A stretch of DNA of 64,000 nucleotides from Malonomonas sp036526255 (GTDB lineage Bacteria > Desulfobacterota > Desulfuromonadia > Desulfuromonadales > Geopsychrobacteraceae). The notes under the pieces were generated by a model. That model saw only the letters and a list, made by a program, of their open reading frames with translations, made no database searches and had not been told where the DNA came from. The number at the start of each line of letters is the position of its first letter. Position 1 is the first letter of the stretch. Of the stretch, positions 6,864 to 15,890 are shown in pieces. The position numbers and the translations under genes are program-made. The stretch lies in NCBI GenBank assembly GCA_036526255.1, contig DATCYW010000100.1, forward strand, positions 49,493 to 113,492. The letters run 5' to 3'.

Positions 6864-9815
6864 TCAGACCTTTTTCAGCTCCAGCGCCAGTTCACCCAAC
6901 TGCTCATTGGCCTGTTTCAGCGCCGCTTCACCGGCCAGCACCGAGACCGCGCTCTGCCCCTGCTGCAGGTACTGTTTCGCGACCCGCGTCAGTGCTGCCG
7001 CATCGACACTCAACAGCTGCTGACGCATCTGATTGCGCATTTTTAATGTCAGCCCCTGGCGCAGGTTGGCAAACTCCTGAGCTCCCACCCCGGCCGGCGA
7101 GAGAGGTTTATCCAGATCACTGAAAATTGTCAATATCGCTTCCTTCACCGACTCGGCAGAAAAATTACCGGCAACCGCCCAGTCAATTGCCTGCTGATAC
7201 ACATCCAGCGTCCGCAGGATGTGCGGATCGCGGTAAGAGAGCAGCGAAAACAGCCCCGCTTCGGCGCTGTAACTGGCCAGCCCACCATAAGCGCCACCTT
7301 TTTCACGGATCTCGCGATGGAGAAATTCAGACCGCAGCAGCTTCGACAGAACCGTCAGCGCCGCGCTGTCCGGATGACTGTATTGCACCGCGCGGAACAC
7401 TCTGGTGACATAATTAACCGGAACCGACCAGACCCACCCCTGCCGTTTCGGCTGCGGGGTAAAAGAGTGTGCAGTCGTCTCCCCGGCTGATGGTGCGTCC
7501 GGTAACGCAGTGATCAATGCGCCGAGCGGTTGCTGGAAGGCCGCAAAGTTCTCTGCTTCCAGAGTCACGGCGACCTGTAATTGCGAGCGACAGAACAGTT
7601 GCTTGGCGATCTGCTGTAACAGCTCTGCGGTCTCCTGCAACTGCTCCGGAGCTTTTTCGGCCAGCTGCCTGATCAACGCCACCTGCGCCAGACCGGACCA
7701 CTGTTCGCGACGCTGGGAGGCGGACGACAAACAGGCTGCGGCGGTACGGGCTGCATAAGTATGTCCCGATTGCGGTACCGAGTTTTCCAACGACACCTTG
7801 AGCTGATTCAGCACCGTATGAATCCGCGGCAGATCACTGAAATCCGGACTGAGCAGAAAGTCGCCCAGCAGATCGAACAGGGCGGTACTGTTACGCAGTA
7901 AGGCTTTGCCCTTCAGTTCGAAACTGGAGGTAAATTCATCCAGCTTTGCCGGATCATCCAGCAGCGAGGTGCGCGCCGAAATCCCACCGGTCAACGCCTC
8001 CATCTTCTGCGCCATCTCCAAATAATTACAGCCACCGGCACCAACCTGGGTCAGCAAACTACTGAAGATCGGCAGATGGGCCAGCTGCTCTTCGCTTAAT
8101 CCTTCAAGGCCAAGGTTCAGAGTGACAACCCCGATACCGTTGGTCGGCTGCGCAAACCAAAAACTTTGTACCCCCTGCAGGTCTTTCTGTTGGACCGTGA
8201 CCGGCCGCTCCTGCGGTTGAATATCGCTCAATTCAAGGGTTGGCAGGCAGGAGAGATCTTCGGTCTGCTCCTGTGCCTGCTTCAACGCTAACGCCTGCTC
8301 GACCAACCGCTGCTTTTCTGCGTCGCTGAGTTGCTGCTGAATCTTATCGAGTTCGGCGCGGACCTTCTGCTCCTGCTGCGGACCAAGCTCGGTGTCCGGC
8401 TGCAGCAGCAGGGTAATCCGGTGCGGATTTTCCAGCAGTCGCTTGCGGATCAGGTTTTCGAAGAAAGGCCCGGCGGCCAGTTCCTGCCGCAGCCGCTGCA
8501 GGTTTTCGGCAAAATTAAGCGCTGCCAGCGGATCACCGCCATGAATCCAGGGGCCGAACAGACGCATCAGCAGCAGCAACGAATAGGGATAGCTGTCGCC
8601 AGTGACTTCGCGGTTGGAAAATTCGAGACGATGGATGGCAGCCTCAATCCGCTCGGGTGAAAAGCCCTCGGTCGCGACCTTTTCCAGGGTTTCCAGCACC
8701 AGCGCTTCGATCGCCTCAAGCTGCTGCGGATCAGTTCCCTGCAGTCCGGCGGCAAAGTGGGTGGTGCGATAATCGTCATGATAACCGACGCCAGGGGCCA
8801 GATTATCCCCCAGCTTCGAATCGAGCAGCGCCTGATAGAGCGGCGCGGCCGGATTGCCCAGCAGCAGCGATGACAGCAACGACATCGCCAGCCGTTCGAA
8901 GCTGTCGTTGATGTCGCAGGTCAGCCAGGCCAGCTGCACCATGGAGCGCTTCTCCAGCGGTTCTCCGGCATCGAGCGGATAGCGCTCCGTCACCCGCTGC
9001 GGGGCGTTAAGCGGCTGCTCGGCCGGCACTTCGCTGTCGAGTTCCAGATGTTTGAACTGGCTGAGGACACGCTTCTCAACCACCGCCAGCAACTCCGGCA
9101 GATCCAGATTTCCCGAACTGAAAAACCAGGCATTGCTCGGATGATAGTAGCGCGCATGAAAATCGCGCAGCTGCTGCCAGGAGAGCGAGGGGATCGCGGC
9201 CGGTTCGCCGCCGGAATTGTGCCGATAGGTGGTGGTCGGGTAGATGTACCGCCCCATCCGCCGCGACAGCAGCGAGGAGGGGTCGGACATGGCGCCCTTC
9301 ATTTCGTTATAAACCACCCCCTTGTACTCCAGCGGTGACTCGGGGTTCTCCATTTCGGCGAATTCGAGTCGATGCCCTTCCTGGCTGAAATTCTGCTCGG
9401 TCAACGATGGGAAAAATGCGGCATCCAGATAGATGTCGAGCAAATTACGAAAATCCTTGCGGTTCATGCTGGAGAAGGGATAAAGGGTCCAGTCGCTGGC
9501 CGTCATGGCGTTCATAAAACTATTCAGGCTGCGCTTGAGCATCGAAAAAAACGGATCGCGCACCGGAAAGTGCTTCGACCCGCAGAGCGCGGTATGCTCA
9601 AGGATGTGCGCCACCCCGGTCGAATCATCCGGCGGGGTGCGAAAGCCGACCGCAAACAGATGATTATCGTCATCCCGCTCAAGATGCATGAAGCGCGCGC
9701 CGGTGGCCTGATGCTGCAGGCGGATCATGGTGGCGTTGAGAATCGCCAAAGGATCTATTTTTTCCACAAGAAAACCGGACAGAACCTGTCCGGGCTTTAA
9801 ATCTGAAATGGTCAT
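6864..9815 (-). CDS. M16C-family zinc metallopeptidase (PreP/insulinase-like)
   Basis: The 983-residue single-chain M16 peptidase carries the inverted zinc motif H-I-L-E-H (His70, Glu73, His74). The distal ligand Glu171 sits in Y-N-E-M-K-G-A-M, as in the presequence-protease (M16C) branch. The remaining domains form the second, inactive half of the clamshell; R-E-K-G-G-A-Y-G-G near residue 835 is the usual C-terminal substrate loop. Family members degrade peptides of moderate length in a closed chamber. No signal peptide is seen, so a cytoplasmic peptide-clearing role is likely. The ATG at 9815 has AAGGG 6 bases upstream. It is monocistronic, with its own terminator. Confidence 0.9.
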   Translation of the reverse strand: MTISDLKPGQVLSGFLVEKIDPLAILNATMIRLQHQATGARFMHLERDDDNHLFAVGFRTPPDDSTGVAHILEHTALCGSKHFPVRDPFFSMLKRSLNSFMNAMTASDWTLYPFSSMNRKDFRNLLDIYLDAAFFPSLTEQNFSQEGHRLEFAEMENPESPLEYKGVVYNEMKGAMSDPSSLLSRRMGRYIYPTTTYRHNSGGEPAAIPSLSWQQLRDFHARYYHPSNAWFFSSGNLDLPELLAVVEKRVLSQFKHLELDSEVPAEQPLNAPQRVTERYPLDAGEPLEKRSMVQLAWLTCDINDSFERLAMSLLSSLLLGNPAAPLYQALLDSKLGDNLAPGVGYHDDYRTTHFAAGLQGTDPQQLEAIEALVLETLEKVATEGFSPERIEAAIHRLEFSNREVTGDSYPYSLLLLMRLFGPWIHGGDPLAALNFAENLQRLRQELAAGPFFENLIRKRLLENPHRITLLLQPDTELGPQQEQKVRAELDKIQQQLSDAEKQRLVEQALALKQAQEQTEDLSCLPTLELSDIQPQERPVTVQQKDLQGVQSFWFAQPTNGIGVVTLNLGLEGLSEEQLAHLPIFSSLLTQVGAGGCNYLEMAQKMEALTGGISARTSLLDDPAKLDEFTSSFELKGKALLRNSTALFDLLGDFLLSPDFSDLPRIHTVLNQLKVSLENSVPQSGHTYAARTAAACLSSASQRREQWSGLAQVALIRQLAEKAPEQLQETAELLQQIAKQLFCRSQLQVAVTLEAENFAAFQQPLGALITALPDAPSAGETTAHSFTPQPKRQGWVWSVPVNYVTRVFRAVQYSHPDSAALTVLSKLLRSEFLHREIREKGGAYGGLASYSAEAGLFSLLSYRDPHILRTLDVYQQAIDWAVAGNFSAESVKEAILTIFSDLDKPLSPAGVGAQEFANLRQGLTLKMRNQMRQQLLSVDAAALTRVAKQYLQQGQSAVSVLAGEAALKQANEQLGELALELKKV

Positions 9816-9918
9816 GATGGCCCTTATTGAAGTGGTTTAAAAAGGATAATTTCAGTTATCTACTATCTTAGCCGATAGCTGTCGACTTGACCAGCGACAG
9901 ATAGCAGCGCCCCCGCGA

Positions 9919-12552
9919 TCAGGGCAGGGACTTTTCCCGTGGCTCCATCACGGCCTGATACAGCAGGCTCAGTGCGGCAAACAGGACTCCGGCCGCGGCT
10001 AAAACCGCAAGCGAAGTGCCGCCGAGCGGGACAATCCGGAAAACTTTTGCCAGCGGAGTGTACATGAGCAGCGCCTGCAACAACAGTGAAAGAAGGGCCG
10101 CCGCCCAGACCCAGCGATTGGCGAAAAACGGCACCCGGTAGCTGCTGCGGATGACAAAGGTCAGGATGACTTCGTAGAGCACGACAAAATTAAATACCAG
10201 CGTCTGCGCATGCAGCAGTTGTGCTGCGGAATCGCTTGCGCCACCGAAAAAGTAAAAGAGCGCCAGAGCGATCGCGCTGCCGACCGAGCCGAGCACCGCC
10301 AGCAGCAACAGTTTTGGCTGGGGCAGAATCCCTTCGTCGCGTGGCTTCGGCTTGCGCAGCATGATCGCTTTGCCATAGGGATCTACGCTGTAGGCCAGTG
10401 CCGGGGCGCCGTCGGTGACCATGTTGATCCAGAGCAGTAGGATGGCGGTTAACGGCAGGTTCAGGCCAAACAGCGCGGCGAAGAAGATAATCAGCACCTC
10501 GCCCAGGTTACCGGAGAGCAGCAGCATGATCGACTTCTGGATGTTGTCGTAGATGCCGCGTCCCTCTTCAATGGCATTGACGATGTGGGTGAAACTGTCA
10601 TCGAGTAGCACGAAATCGGCCGCCTCTTTGGCGACTTCGGTGCCGCTGCCGACGGCAACGCCGATGTTGGCCTTCTTCAGTGCAGGGGCATCGTTGACAC
10701 CATCGCCGGTCATGGCGACGGTCTTGCCCATCTGCTGCAGCGCATCAACGATCCGTTGTTTATGCTCCGGGGAGACCCGCGAGAAGATGTTCACCCCCTC
10801 AGCCAGTGCCGCCTGCAGCCCCTGCGCATCCAGACGCTGCAACTCTTCACCAGTCAGGCAGCCCCCTTCGATGCCGATTTCTGCGCCGATGGCCTTGGCG
10901 GTTGCCCCGAAATCGCCGGTAATCATGATGACCCGGATGCCAGCCTGTTTGGTTTTTCGTATCGATTCAACCACGTCTGGACGGGGCGGATCGATCATCG
11001 CCTGCAAGCCAAGAAAGATCATCCCCTGCTCGGCGAGCTCCGCGTCAGCCGCTTGGGCTTTTCGGGCAAAACCGAGCACGCGGAGCGCTTGATCCGCATA
11101 GCTGCTGTTTTGCGCCTCGATTCTGCTTCTCAGCTCAGCGTCCAGCGGCAACTCTTTATTGCCGACCAGCACCTTAGTGCAACAGCCGAGGACTTTATCC
11201 AGCGCCCCCTTGCTGTAAAGCACCGCCCCCTCCCCTGCGCCGACGACGACACTCATCAGCTTGCGCTGCGAATCGAACGGCAGCTCAGTGGCACGCTGGC
11301 GCGAATCAGCAATGCCCGCCTTGGCGGCACTGACCAGCAAAGCAGCTTCGGTCGGGTCACCGATCACCTTCCAACCATCGGCCTCCTGATTCAATGAAGC
11401 GTTGTTGCAGAGCAAACCGCAGGTCAACAGCTCGGCATCGACAGAACCGTAAAGCTCACCGCCAGGGTCGTATCCGACCCCCCCAAGACGGACTTCAGAC
11501 TCCAGTGTCCAGGCATAACGTACGGTCATCTGGTTTCCCGTCAGCGTGCCGGTCTTGTCGGTGCAGATAACGTCACAACTACCAAGGGTTTCCACCGATG
11601 ACAGGTTGCGCACCAGCGCCTTTTTTGCCAGCAGACGTTTAACGCCGATACTCAAAGCGATGGTCACCACCGCCGGCAGCGCCGTCGGCACAGCAGCCAC
11701 CGCCAGGCTGATGGCGATAAAAGCCAGCGCCAGAAAAGACTGACCGGAGAGGGTTCCAGCGAAATAATCCTTGGTAAAAAACAGCGCGAAAACAATCAGA
11801 CAGATGCAGATAATCGCGTAACTGAGCCGCCGACCGAACTGATCGAGGCGACGCTGTAAAGGCGTCAGTTCAGTCTCCGCCTCTTTCACCAAGGTAGTGA
11901 TCCTGCCGAGCTCAGTCGCCATCCCGGTGGCAACAACCAGCGCGCTGGCATTGCCGGTGACCAGCGTGGTCGGCGAAAACAACATATTGTGCCGATCGCC
12001 CAACGGAACCTGTGTCGCGATCGGATCAGGGCTTTTTTCAACCGGCAGGCTCTCGCCCGTCAGCGCCGACTCTTCGGCTTTCAGCTGCACCGCGCTGATG
12101 ATACGCGCGTCGGCGGGAACCCGATCCCCCGCCTCCAGACTGATAACATCCCCCGGCACCAGGTCTCTGGCATCGATCACCTGGCGTTTACCGTCGCGTA
12201 CCACCCGAGCCTGCAGGGTACTGATCCGCTTCAGTGCTTCGAGCGATTTATGCGCGCCGTATTCCTGATAGAAACCGATAATGGCATTGGTCAGCAGAAT
12301 CAGCAGAATAATCAGCGAATCGACATATTCACCAATGAGCAGGGAGAACAGGACCGCGAAGAGCAGAATGTAGATGATGAAACTTTTGAACTGATCGATA
12401 AAAATCAGCAGTGGGTTGATCCGGGTTCGGGTCTGCAGTTCGTTGAACCCGTGGATTTCCAGTCGTTTGGCGGCTTCGGCAGTCGTCAGTCCGGAGGGCT
12501 GCGCATCAAATTGTTGATAAACTGCCTCAAGCGTCGCTTGATAGAGCTCCAT
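9919..12552 (-). CDS. P-type (type II-like) cation-transporting ATPase
   Basis: This is a full P2-like ATPase of about 877 residues. It has an N-terminal cation-ATPase domain, an actuator domain with T-G-E-S, a phosphorylation motif D-K-T-G-T-L-T (Asp332), the hinge motif T-G-D-G-V-N-D-A-P-A-L, and about ten membrane segments. The membrane-4 motif reads P-T-A-L-P-A instead of the P-E-G-L-P of Ca2+ pumps, so the key Glu ligand is missing and calcium specificity should not be assumed; H+, Mg2+ or Na+/K+ are all open. I chose the start at 12552 (MELYQATLE) because family N-termini begin there and GGGAGG is immediately upstream. An in-frame ATG at 12600 would add 16 residues. Confidence 0.85.
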   Translation of the reverse strand: MELYQATLEAVYQQFDAQPSGLTTAEAAKRLEIHGFNELQTRTRINPLLIFIDQFKSFIIYILLFAVLFSLLIGEYVDSLIILLILLTNAIIGFYQEYGAHKSLEALKRISTLQARVVRDGKRQVIDARDLVPGDVISLEAGDRVPADARIISAVQLKAEESALTGESLPVEKSPDPIATQVPLGDRHNMLFSPTTLVTGNASALVVATGMATELGRITTLVKEAETELTPLQRRLDQFGRRLSYAIICICLIVFALFFTKDYFAGTLSGQSFLALAFIAISLAVAAVPTALPAVVTIALSIGVKRLLAKKALVRNLSSVETLGSCDVICTDKTGTLTGNQMTVRYAWTLESEVRLGGVGYDPGGELYGSVDAELLTCGLLCNNASLNQEADGWKVIGDPTEAALLVSAAKAGIADSRQRATELPFDSQRKLMSVVVGAGEGAVLYSKGALDKVLGCCTKVLVGNKELPLDAELRSRIEAQNSSYADQALRVLGFARKAQAADAELAEQGMIFLGLQAMIDPPRPDVVESIRKTKQAGIRVIMITGDFGATAKAIGAEIGIEGGCLTGEELQRLDAQGLQAALAEGVNIFSRVSPEHKQRIVDALQQMGKTVAMTGDGVNDAPALKKANIGVAVGSGTEVAKEAADFVLLDDSFTHIVNAIEEGRGIYDNIQKSIMLLLSGNLGEVLIIFFAALFGLNLPLTAILLLWINMVTDGAPALAYSVDPYGKAIMLRKPKPRDEGILPQPKLLLLAVLGSVGSAIALALFYFFGGASDSAAQLLHAQTLVFNFVVLYEVILTFVIRSSYRVPFFANRWVWAAALLSLLLQALLMYTPLAKVFRIVPLGGTSLAVLAAAGVLFAALSLLYQAVMEPREKSLP

Positions 12553-12720
12553 CCGCCTCCCTTTCGCACCATCGGCCGAGACACAGGTCGTATCCAGCAT
12601 GAATCCGCTGTTGGAATTTTATCAGACCTCAGAAAATTTACTGCCGGTAAAAACCACCAAACGAATGTAACTGCCGGTGCCATAAACAAAAACTTACGAC
12701 GAATAAAACAACATTCCCGC

Positions 12721-12915
12721 TTGCTTTTTAAAAACCGGGCATGTTAAGGTTCCGTCACTTAAGAAGTTTGTGTAGGTTTATTGCCGCTCGTCACGCTGAC
12801 AAGGTGTCAGCATGATTCAAAACACGCAGACCCAATAGGGCTGGGTGTTTTTTGTTTTGAGTGGTCGAAGTCTGCGCAACAAAAAAGTTCCCACAGGGGA
12901 ACATGGAGAGAAAAA
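12721..12915 (+). promoter_or_regulatory. Promoter region and structured 5' leader of the cold-shock gene
   Basis: The roughly 360 bases between the ATPase and csp genes hold no other gene. A weak -35-like TTGCTT is at 12721. The leader contains a 7-bp hairpin with a 3-base loop (12795-12801 with 12805-12811). A second, larger stem lies at about 12817-12860 (AACAC/GTGTT around CCC/GGG) and is followed by T-rich sequence, so it resembles a terminator. GGAGAG before the ATG at 12916 is the ribosome site. Long structured leaders are known for cold-shock mRNAs; function here is inferred. Confidence 0.5.
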
Positions 12916-13116
12916 ATGGCAGAAGGTACAGTAAAGTGGTTTAACGATTCTAAGGGTTTTGGTTTTATCGAGCAGGACAATGGACCGGACGTTTTCGTTC
13001 ATTTTTCCGAAATCCAGGGCGATGGTTTTAAATCACTCGCCGAAGGTGACCGTGTCAGCTTTGAAGTCACCCAGGGCCAAAAAGGCCCTCAGTCGGCAAA
13101 TGTACGCAAAGTCTAA
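12916..13116 (+). CDS. Cold-shock protein, CspA family
   Basis: The protein has 66 residues and forms one OB-fold cold-shock domain with both RNA-binding motifs: K-G-F-G-F-I (RNP1, near residue 13) and V-F-V-H-F (RNP2, near 26). Family members bind single-stranded RNA and melt mRNA structure on cold shock or act as general RNA chaperones. RNP2 ends in F-V-H-F as usual. The start at 12916 follows GGAGAG and gives the standard family length; an upstream in-frame extension to 12781 would run through the structured leader and is rejected. It is monocistronic, with a strong terminator 24 bases downstream. Confidence 0.97.
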   Translation: MAEGTVKWFNDSKGFGFIEQDNGPDVFVHFSEIQGDGFKSLAEGDRVSFEVTQGQKGPQSANVRKV

Positions 13117-13140
13117 ATAGAATTTGCATATGTTCGCAAA

Positions 13141-13172
13141 AGAGCCCTGCGGTTGACGCAGGGCTCTTTTTT
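13141..13172 (+). terminator. Intrinsic terminator of the cold-shock gene
   Basis: An 11-bp perfect stem (13141-13151 with 13157-13167) with a 5-base loop is followed by six T. Confidence 0.93.
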
Positions 13173-13238
13173 CTGCTAATCATTCACTGCGAACCACAAT
13201 AGCTCCTTACCTGAACCTCTTCCAAAAAGGATAGCCAG

Positions 13239-13364
13239 ATGGGCAGAAAACCGAACTACGACTTTGAGAAGCGCCAGAAGGAAATCGCTAAAAAAGCCAA
13301 AAAAGAAGAAAAAGCCAAACGCAAACAGGAAGAAAAAGAGCAGCCCGCCCAAGAAGAAGAATAG
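13239..13364 (+). CDS. Small highly charged Lys/Glu-rich protein (41 residues)
   Basis: An ATG at 13239 with AAGG 8 bases upstream opens a 41-codon frame. The product begins MGRKPNYDFEKRQKE and continues almost only in Lys, Glu, Ala, Arg and Gln, predicting one long charged helix or a disordered tail. Similar tiny proteins beginning MGRKPNYDFEKR are, from memory, found in Geobacter-type genomes and other proteobacteria, often with no assigned role. It lies between the csp terminator and the convergent sulfite reductase gene, 12 bases from the latter's stop. Function unknown; nucleic-acid or ribosome binding is only a guess from charge. Confidence 0.65.
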   Translation: MGRKPNYDFEKRQKEIAKKAKKEEKAKRKQEEKEQPAQEEE

Positions 13365-13376
13365 CCTGCCTCTGCG

Positions 13377-14681
13377 CTACGAGATTTCGGCATCCAACGT
13401 CGTTATCAGCTCTGCGGCCAGCAGTCCCTCTGCACAACGCACCCCCAAGGTACTGTCCCTGCGTCGATACAGATCGAACCGCGGCGTCCGCTGTCCATCC
13501 TCCCCCTTGACACTCTTACTGGCAACCACCCCGAACTCGGCCAGTTGCGGCTGAGCACAGGAGTTGAAACAGCCGGAAATGGCCAGACTTCGGCCGTGCA
13601 GCCGCTCGGCAAAACGCTGCTCCAGAGTCACGGCCAACTCGCGGGTCGCAGCCAGCCCCATACGACAATCATGATTTCCCGGACAAACCCGCAACTGACA
13701 GCCAGGTTGATCAAAGGGACCGAACCCCTGCTCGCTCAGCGCAGTGATTAGCTGCTGCCGCTGTGGCAGATCGGCCGGCAACAACGCCAGGTTCTGGTCG
13801 GCGGTCACCAGCAGATAGTCGATCCCGACTGCTTGGGCAACTGCGGCGAGTTTGCCGAGTGCGGCAGCGGATAGCTCGCCGGCAAAGACCGGCACAACCA
13901 GCTGAAGCGTAGCAGCGTCACCCGAGACCGGCAGCAGCGCTTTGGAAAAACCATCACGGCCGGGCGCCGCGACCGGCGTTTTCAACTCAGCGGCCAGCAG
14001 GCGACGGAACGCGTCTTCCCCCTGGCTGCCGATTAAACTTTTCAAGCGCTTCGGCGGCAGCACGTTGGCGCGATAAACCCGCACGATCGCCTCGGCCAAC
14101 GGCAACAGTTCTACCTCGGCAACCCGTTGCCGGTAAAGAATCGCCGCCTGAGGTGCCCGCCCCAGACCGCCACCGACCCAGACATCATAAAACACCTGCC
14201 CGTCCTGTTGATCGACATAAACGAACGCCAGGTCCTGAATCAGATGACGACTGCCGGTGTAATCAGCCTCGACGGCTATCTTGAACTTTTTCGGCAGGCC
14301 CTCATAATACGGATTGCCACTGAAATACAGCAGCAGCTTACGCCCCAGAACCTGCGTGAACTGAAATCCGCGCCCGAACCCGGTGCTGGTAGAAATCCCC
14401 CGGACCGCACCGCCACAGGCACCGCGGGAGAACAGTCCAACCGCCGCCAACCCGCGTTGAACCGCCGGGATCTGCTGATATTCCAGATCGTGAAACTCAA
14501 CACTTCCACGGGTGCTCAAATGAAAGGTTCCGCAGCCGTACTGTTGCCCCAACCTGGCCAACTGCGCCGCCTGCAGGGTCGACAGCAGCCCGCAGGCCAG
14601 CTTGACCCGCAGCATCAACTGCCCGGCATCGTTCTGTCGATAGATCCCCTCAATGCGCAAGCCCTGATAATCGATATCCAT
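13377..14681 (-). CDS. Siroheme [4Fe-4S] nitrite/sulfite reductase, assimilatory type
   Basis: The 434-residue protein has the two ferredoxin-like half domains and two siroheme domains of the nitrite/sulfite reductase family. The cofactor ligands are visible as C-P-G-N-H-D-C and, about 40 residues later, G-C-F-N-S-C, which bind the [4Fe-4S] cluster and siroheme. It is shorter than E. coli CysI (about 570) but matches compact Nir/Sir proteins of anaerobes. Its position, divergent from an ATP-sulfurylase/APS-reductase operon, argues for sulfite reduction to sulfide. The start at 14681 has GAGGAG upstream; the upstream ATG at 14732 has no such site. Confidence 0.82.
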   Translation of the reverse strand: MDIDYQGLRIEGIYRQNDAGQLMLRVKLACGLLSTLQAAQLARLGQQYGCGTFHLSTRGSVEFHDLEYQQIPAVQRGLAAVGLFSRGACGGAVRGISTSTGFGRGFQFTQVLGRKLLLYFSGNPYYEGLPKKFKIAVEADYTGSRHLIQDLAFVYVDQQDGQVFYDVWVGGGLGRAPQAAILYRQRVAEVELLPLAEAIVRVYRANVLPPKRLKSLIGSQGEDAFRRLLAAELKTPVAAPGRDGFSKALLPVSGDAATLQLVVPVFAGELSAAALGKLAAVAQAVGIDYLLVTADQNLALLPADLPQRQQLITALSEQGFGPFDQPGCQLRVCPGNHDCRMGLAATRELAVTLEQRFAERLHGRSLAISGCFNSCAQPQLAEFGVVASKSVKGEDGQRTPRFDLYRRRDSTLGVRCAEGLLAAELITTLDAEIS

Positions 14682-14732
14682 AAAACGATTTTCTCCTCTG
14701 CCAAAAACCACGGTATTTAACAACGACAACAT

Positions 14733-14932
14733 AGAAACATTTTCACACCTGACAAGTCAACATTTTTATACTACTCAGTCAAGTGCCTCAACTGTCCGTT
14801 TTTATGCTAAATAATCACATTTATCAGTAACTCACAGTTGTTCACTTTAATTTTTTGTTGACTATTTTGATCAATTTAAATAGGCTGTGCAAAATTTATT
14901 TTACGGCAACCTACTCTCGTCACGGTAAGAAC
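14733..14932 (+). promoter_or_regulatory. AT-rich divergent promoter region of the sulfur-assimilation genes
   Basis: This 200-base divergent spacer is clearly more AT-rich than its surroundings. TTGACT at 14858-14863 is a good -35; the matching -10 is weak (TAGGCT at 14881) or lies in the overlapping TTTAAATAG. A TTGATCAA palindrome (14868-14875) sits between the two and could be an operator. No riboswitch fold is recognised. Confidence 0.4.
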
Positions 14933-15157
14933 ATGGACTCGACCAAACGCAGCCTGGCCAAAGCGCTCTCCTGGCGCTTGCTGGCAACCCTGATCACCAC
15001 TGCAATCGTCTATGCCCTGACCGGCAAAGGTGAATTCGCTGCCACCATAGGGATTGCCGACACCGTGTTTAAGTTCTTCATCTATTTTGGCCACGAACGG
15101 CTCTGGAACCGGATCCCTTACGGACGTAAAAAACAGGAACCGGAATACTACATCTAG
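14933..15157 (+). CDS. DUF2061 small membrane protein
   Basis: The 74-residue protein begins MDSTKRSLAKALSWRLLAT, the signature of DUF2061, with one or two membrane segments (about 14-31 and 37-52) and a basic tail. DUF2061 proteins are repeatedly found next to cysteine and sulfate-assimilation genes, sometimes fused to CysC or CysN, but no activity is established. Here it is the first gene of the operon, 10 bases before cysH, so a role in sulfate activation or uptake is a fair inference. The start at 14933 follows a GGTAAG site. Confidence 0.8.
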   Translation: MDSTKRSLAKALSWRLLATLITTAIVYALTGKGEFAATIGIADTVFKFFIYFGHERLWNRIPYGRKKQEPEYYI

Positions 15158-15167
15158 GAGAAGCGCG

Positions 15168-15890
15168 ATGAACCAGGCACTCGATACAATGCCACAGCTT
15201 AAGCGCCTGAACGGCGCGACCGTGCCACACGACATTCTGCGCAAGGGGCTGGCCTGCATTGAAGGTGCGGTCGCGCTAGCCAGTTCCTTCAGCATTGAAG
15301 ATATTGTCCTGATCGACCTGCTGCAGCAAACCGAGAGAAAGGTTCAGGTTTTTGCCATTGATACCGGCCGATTGCCAGAAGAGACGCTGGAGATCGCCGA
15401 AACCATACGCCTGCGCTATCAACTGGAGATCGACTGGTATTTTCCCGAGCGGGATGCGGTTGAACAACTGGAACGTGAAAAAGGGCTGTTCTCGTTTCGC
15501 GAATCACTGAAGAATCGCCAGCACTGTTGCCACATCCGTAAAGTTGAGCCCCTGCAACGCGCCCTCTGCGGGCTCTCCGGCTGGATCACCGGCCAGCGTC
15601 GAGAACAGGGAACCGGCCGCGGCCTGCTGCAGCCGATTGAGATCGATCAGACCAACGGCGGCATCGTCAAACTGAACCCGCTCTGCTACTGGAGCGAAGC
15701 GCAGCTGACCGCTTACGTCAAGCAGCAGCGACTGCCGATCAACCGCCTGCATCAGCAGGGCTACCCCTCGATCGGCTGCGCCCCCTGCAGCCGCGCCGTG
15801 CAACCAGGCGAAGATCCCCGCGCCGGACGCTGGTGGTGGGAAAATCCCGAACATAAAGAATGCGGACTACACAAAAGGACAACGCCATGA
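15168..15890 (+). CDS. cysH: Adenylylsulfate (APS) reductase, CysH family
   Basis: The 240-residue protein has the PP-loop fold with S-S-F-S-I-E-D at residues 39-45 and the catalytic E-C-G-L-H motif near the C-terminus (Cys232). It also has two Cys pairs, Cys120-Cys121 and Cys204/Cys207. The pairs are the [4Fe-4S] ligands that separate APS reductases from the cluster-free PAPS reductases. It should reduce APS to sulfite and AMP with thioredoxin. TAGGAG lies 7 bases before the ATG at 15168. The stop overlaps the cysD start as ATGA. Confidence 0.92.
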   Translation: MNQALDTMPQLKRLNGATVPHDILRKGLACIEGAVALASSFSIEDIVLIDLLQQTERKVQVFAIDTGRLPEETLEIAETIRLRYQLEIDWYFPERDAVEQLEREKGLFSFRESLKNRQHCCHIRKVEPLQRALCGLSGWITGQRREQGTGRGLLQPIEIDQTNGGIVKLNPLCYWSEAQLTAYVKQQRLPINRLHQQGYPSIGCAPCSRAVQPGEDPRAGRWWWENPEHKECGLHKRTTP

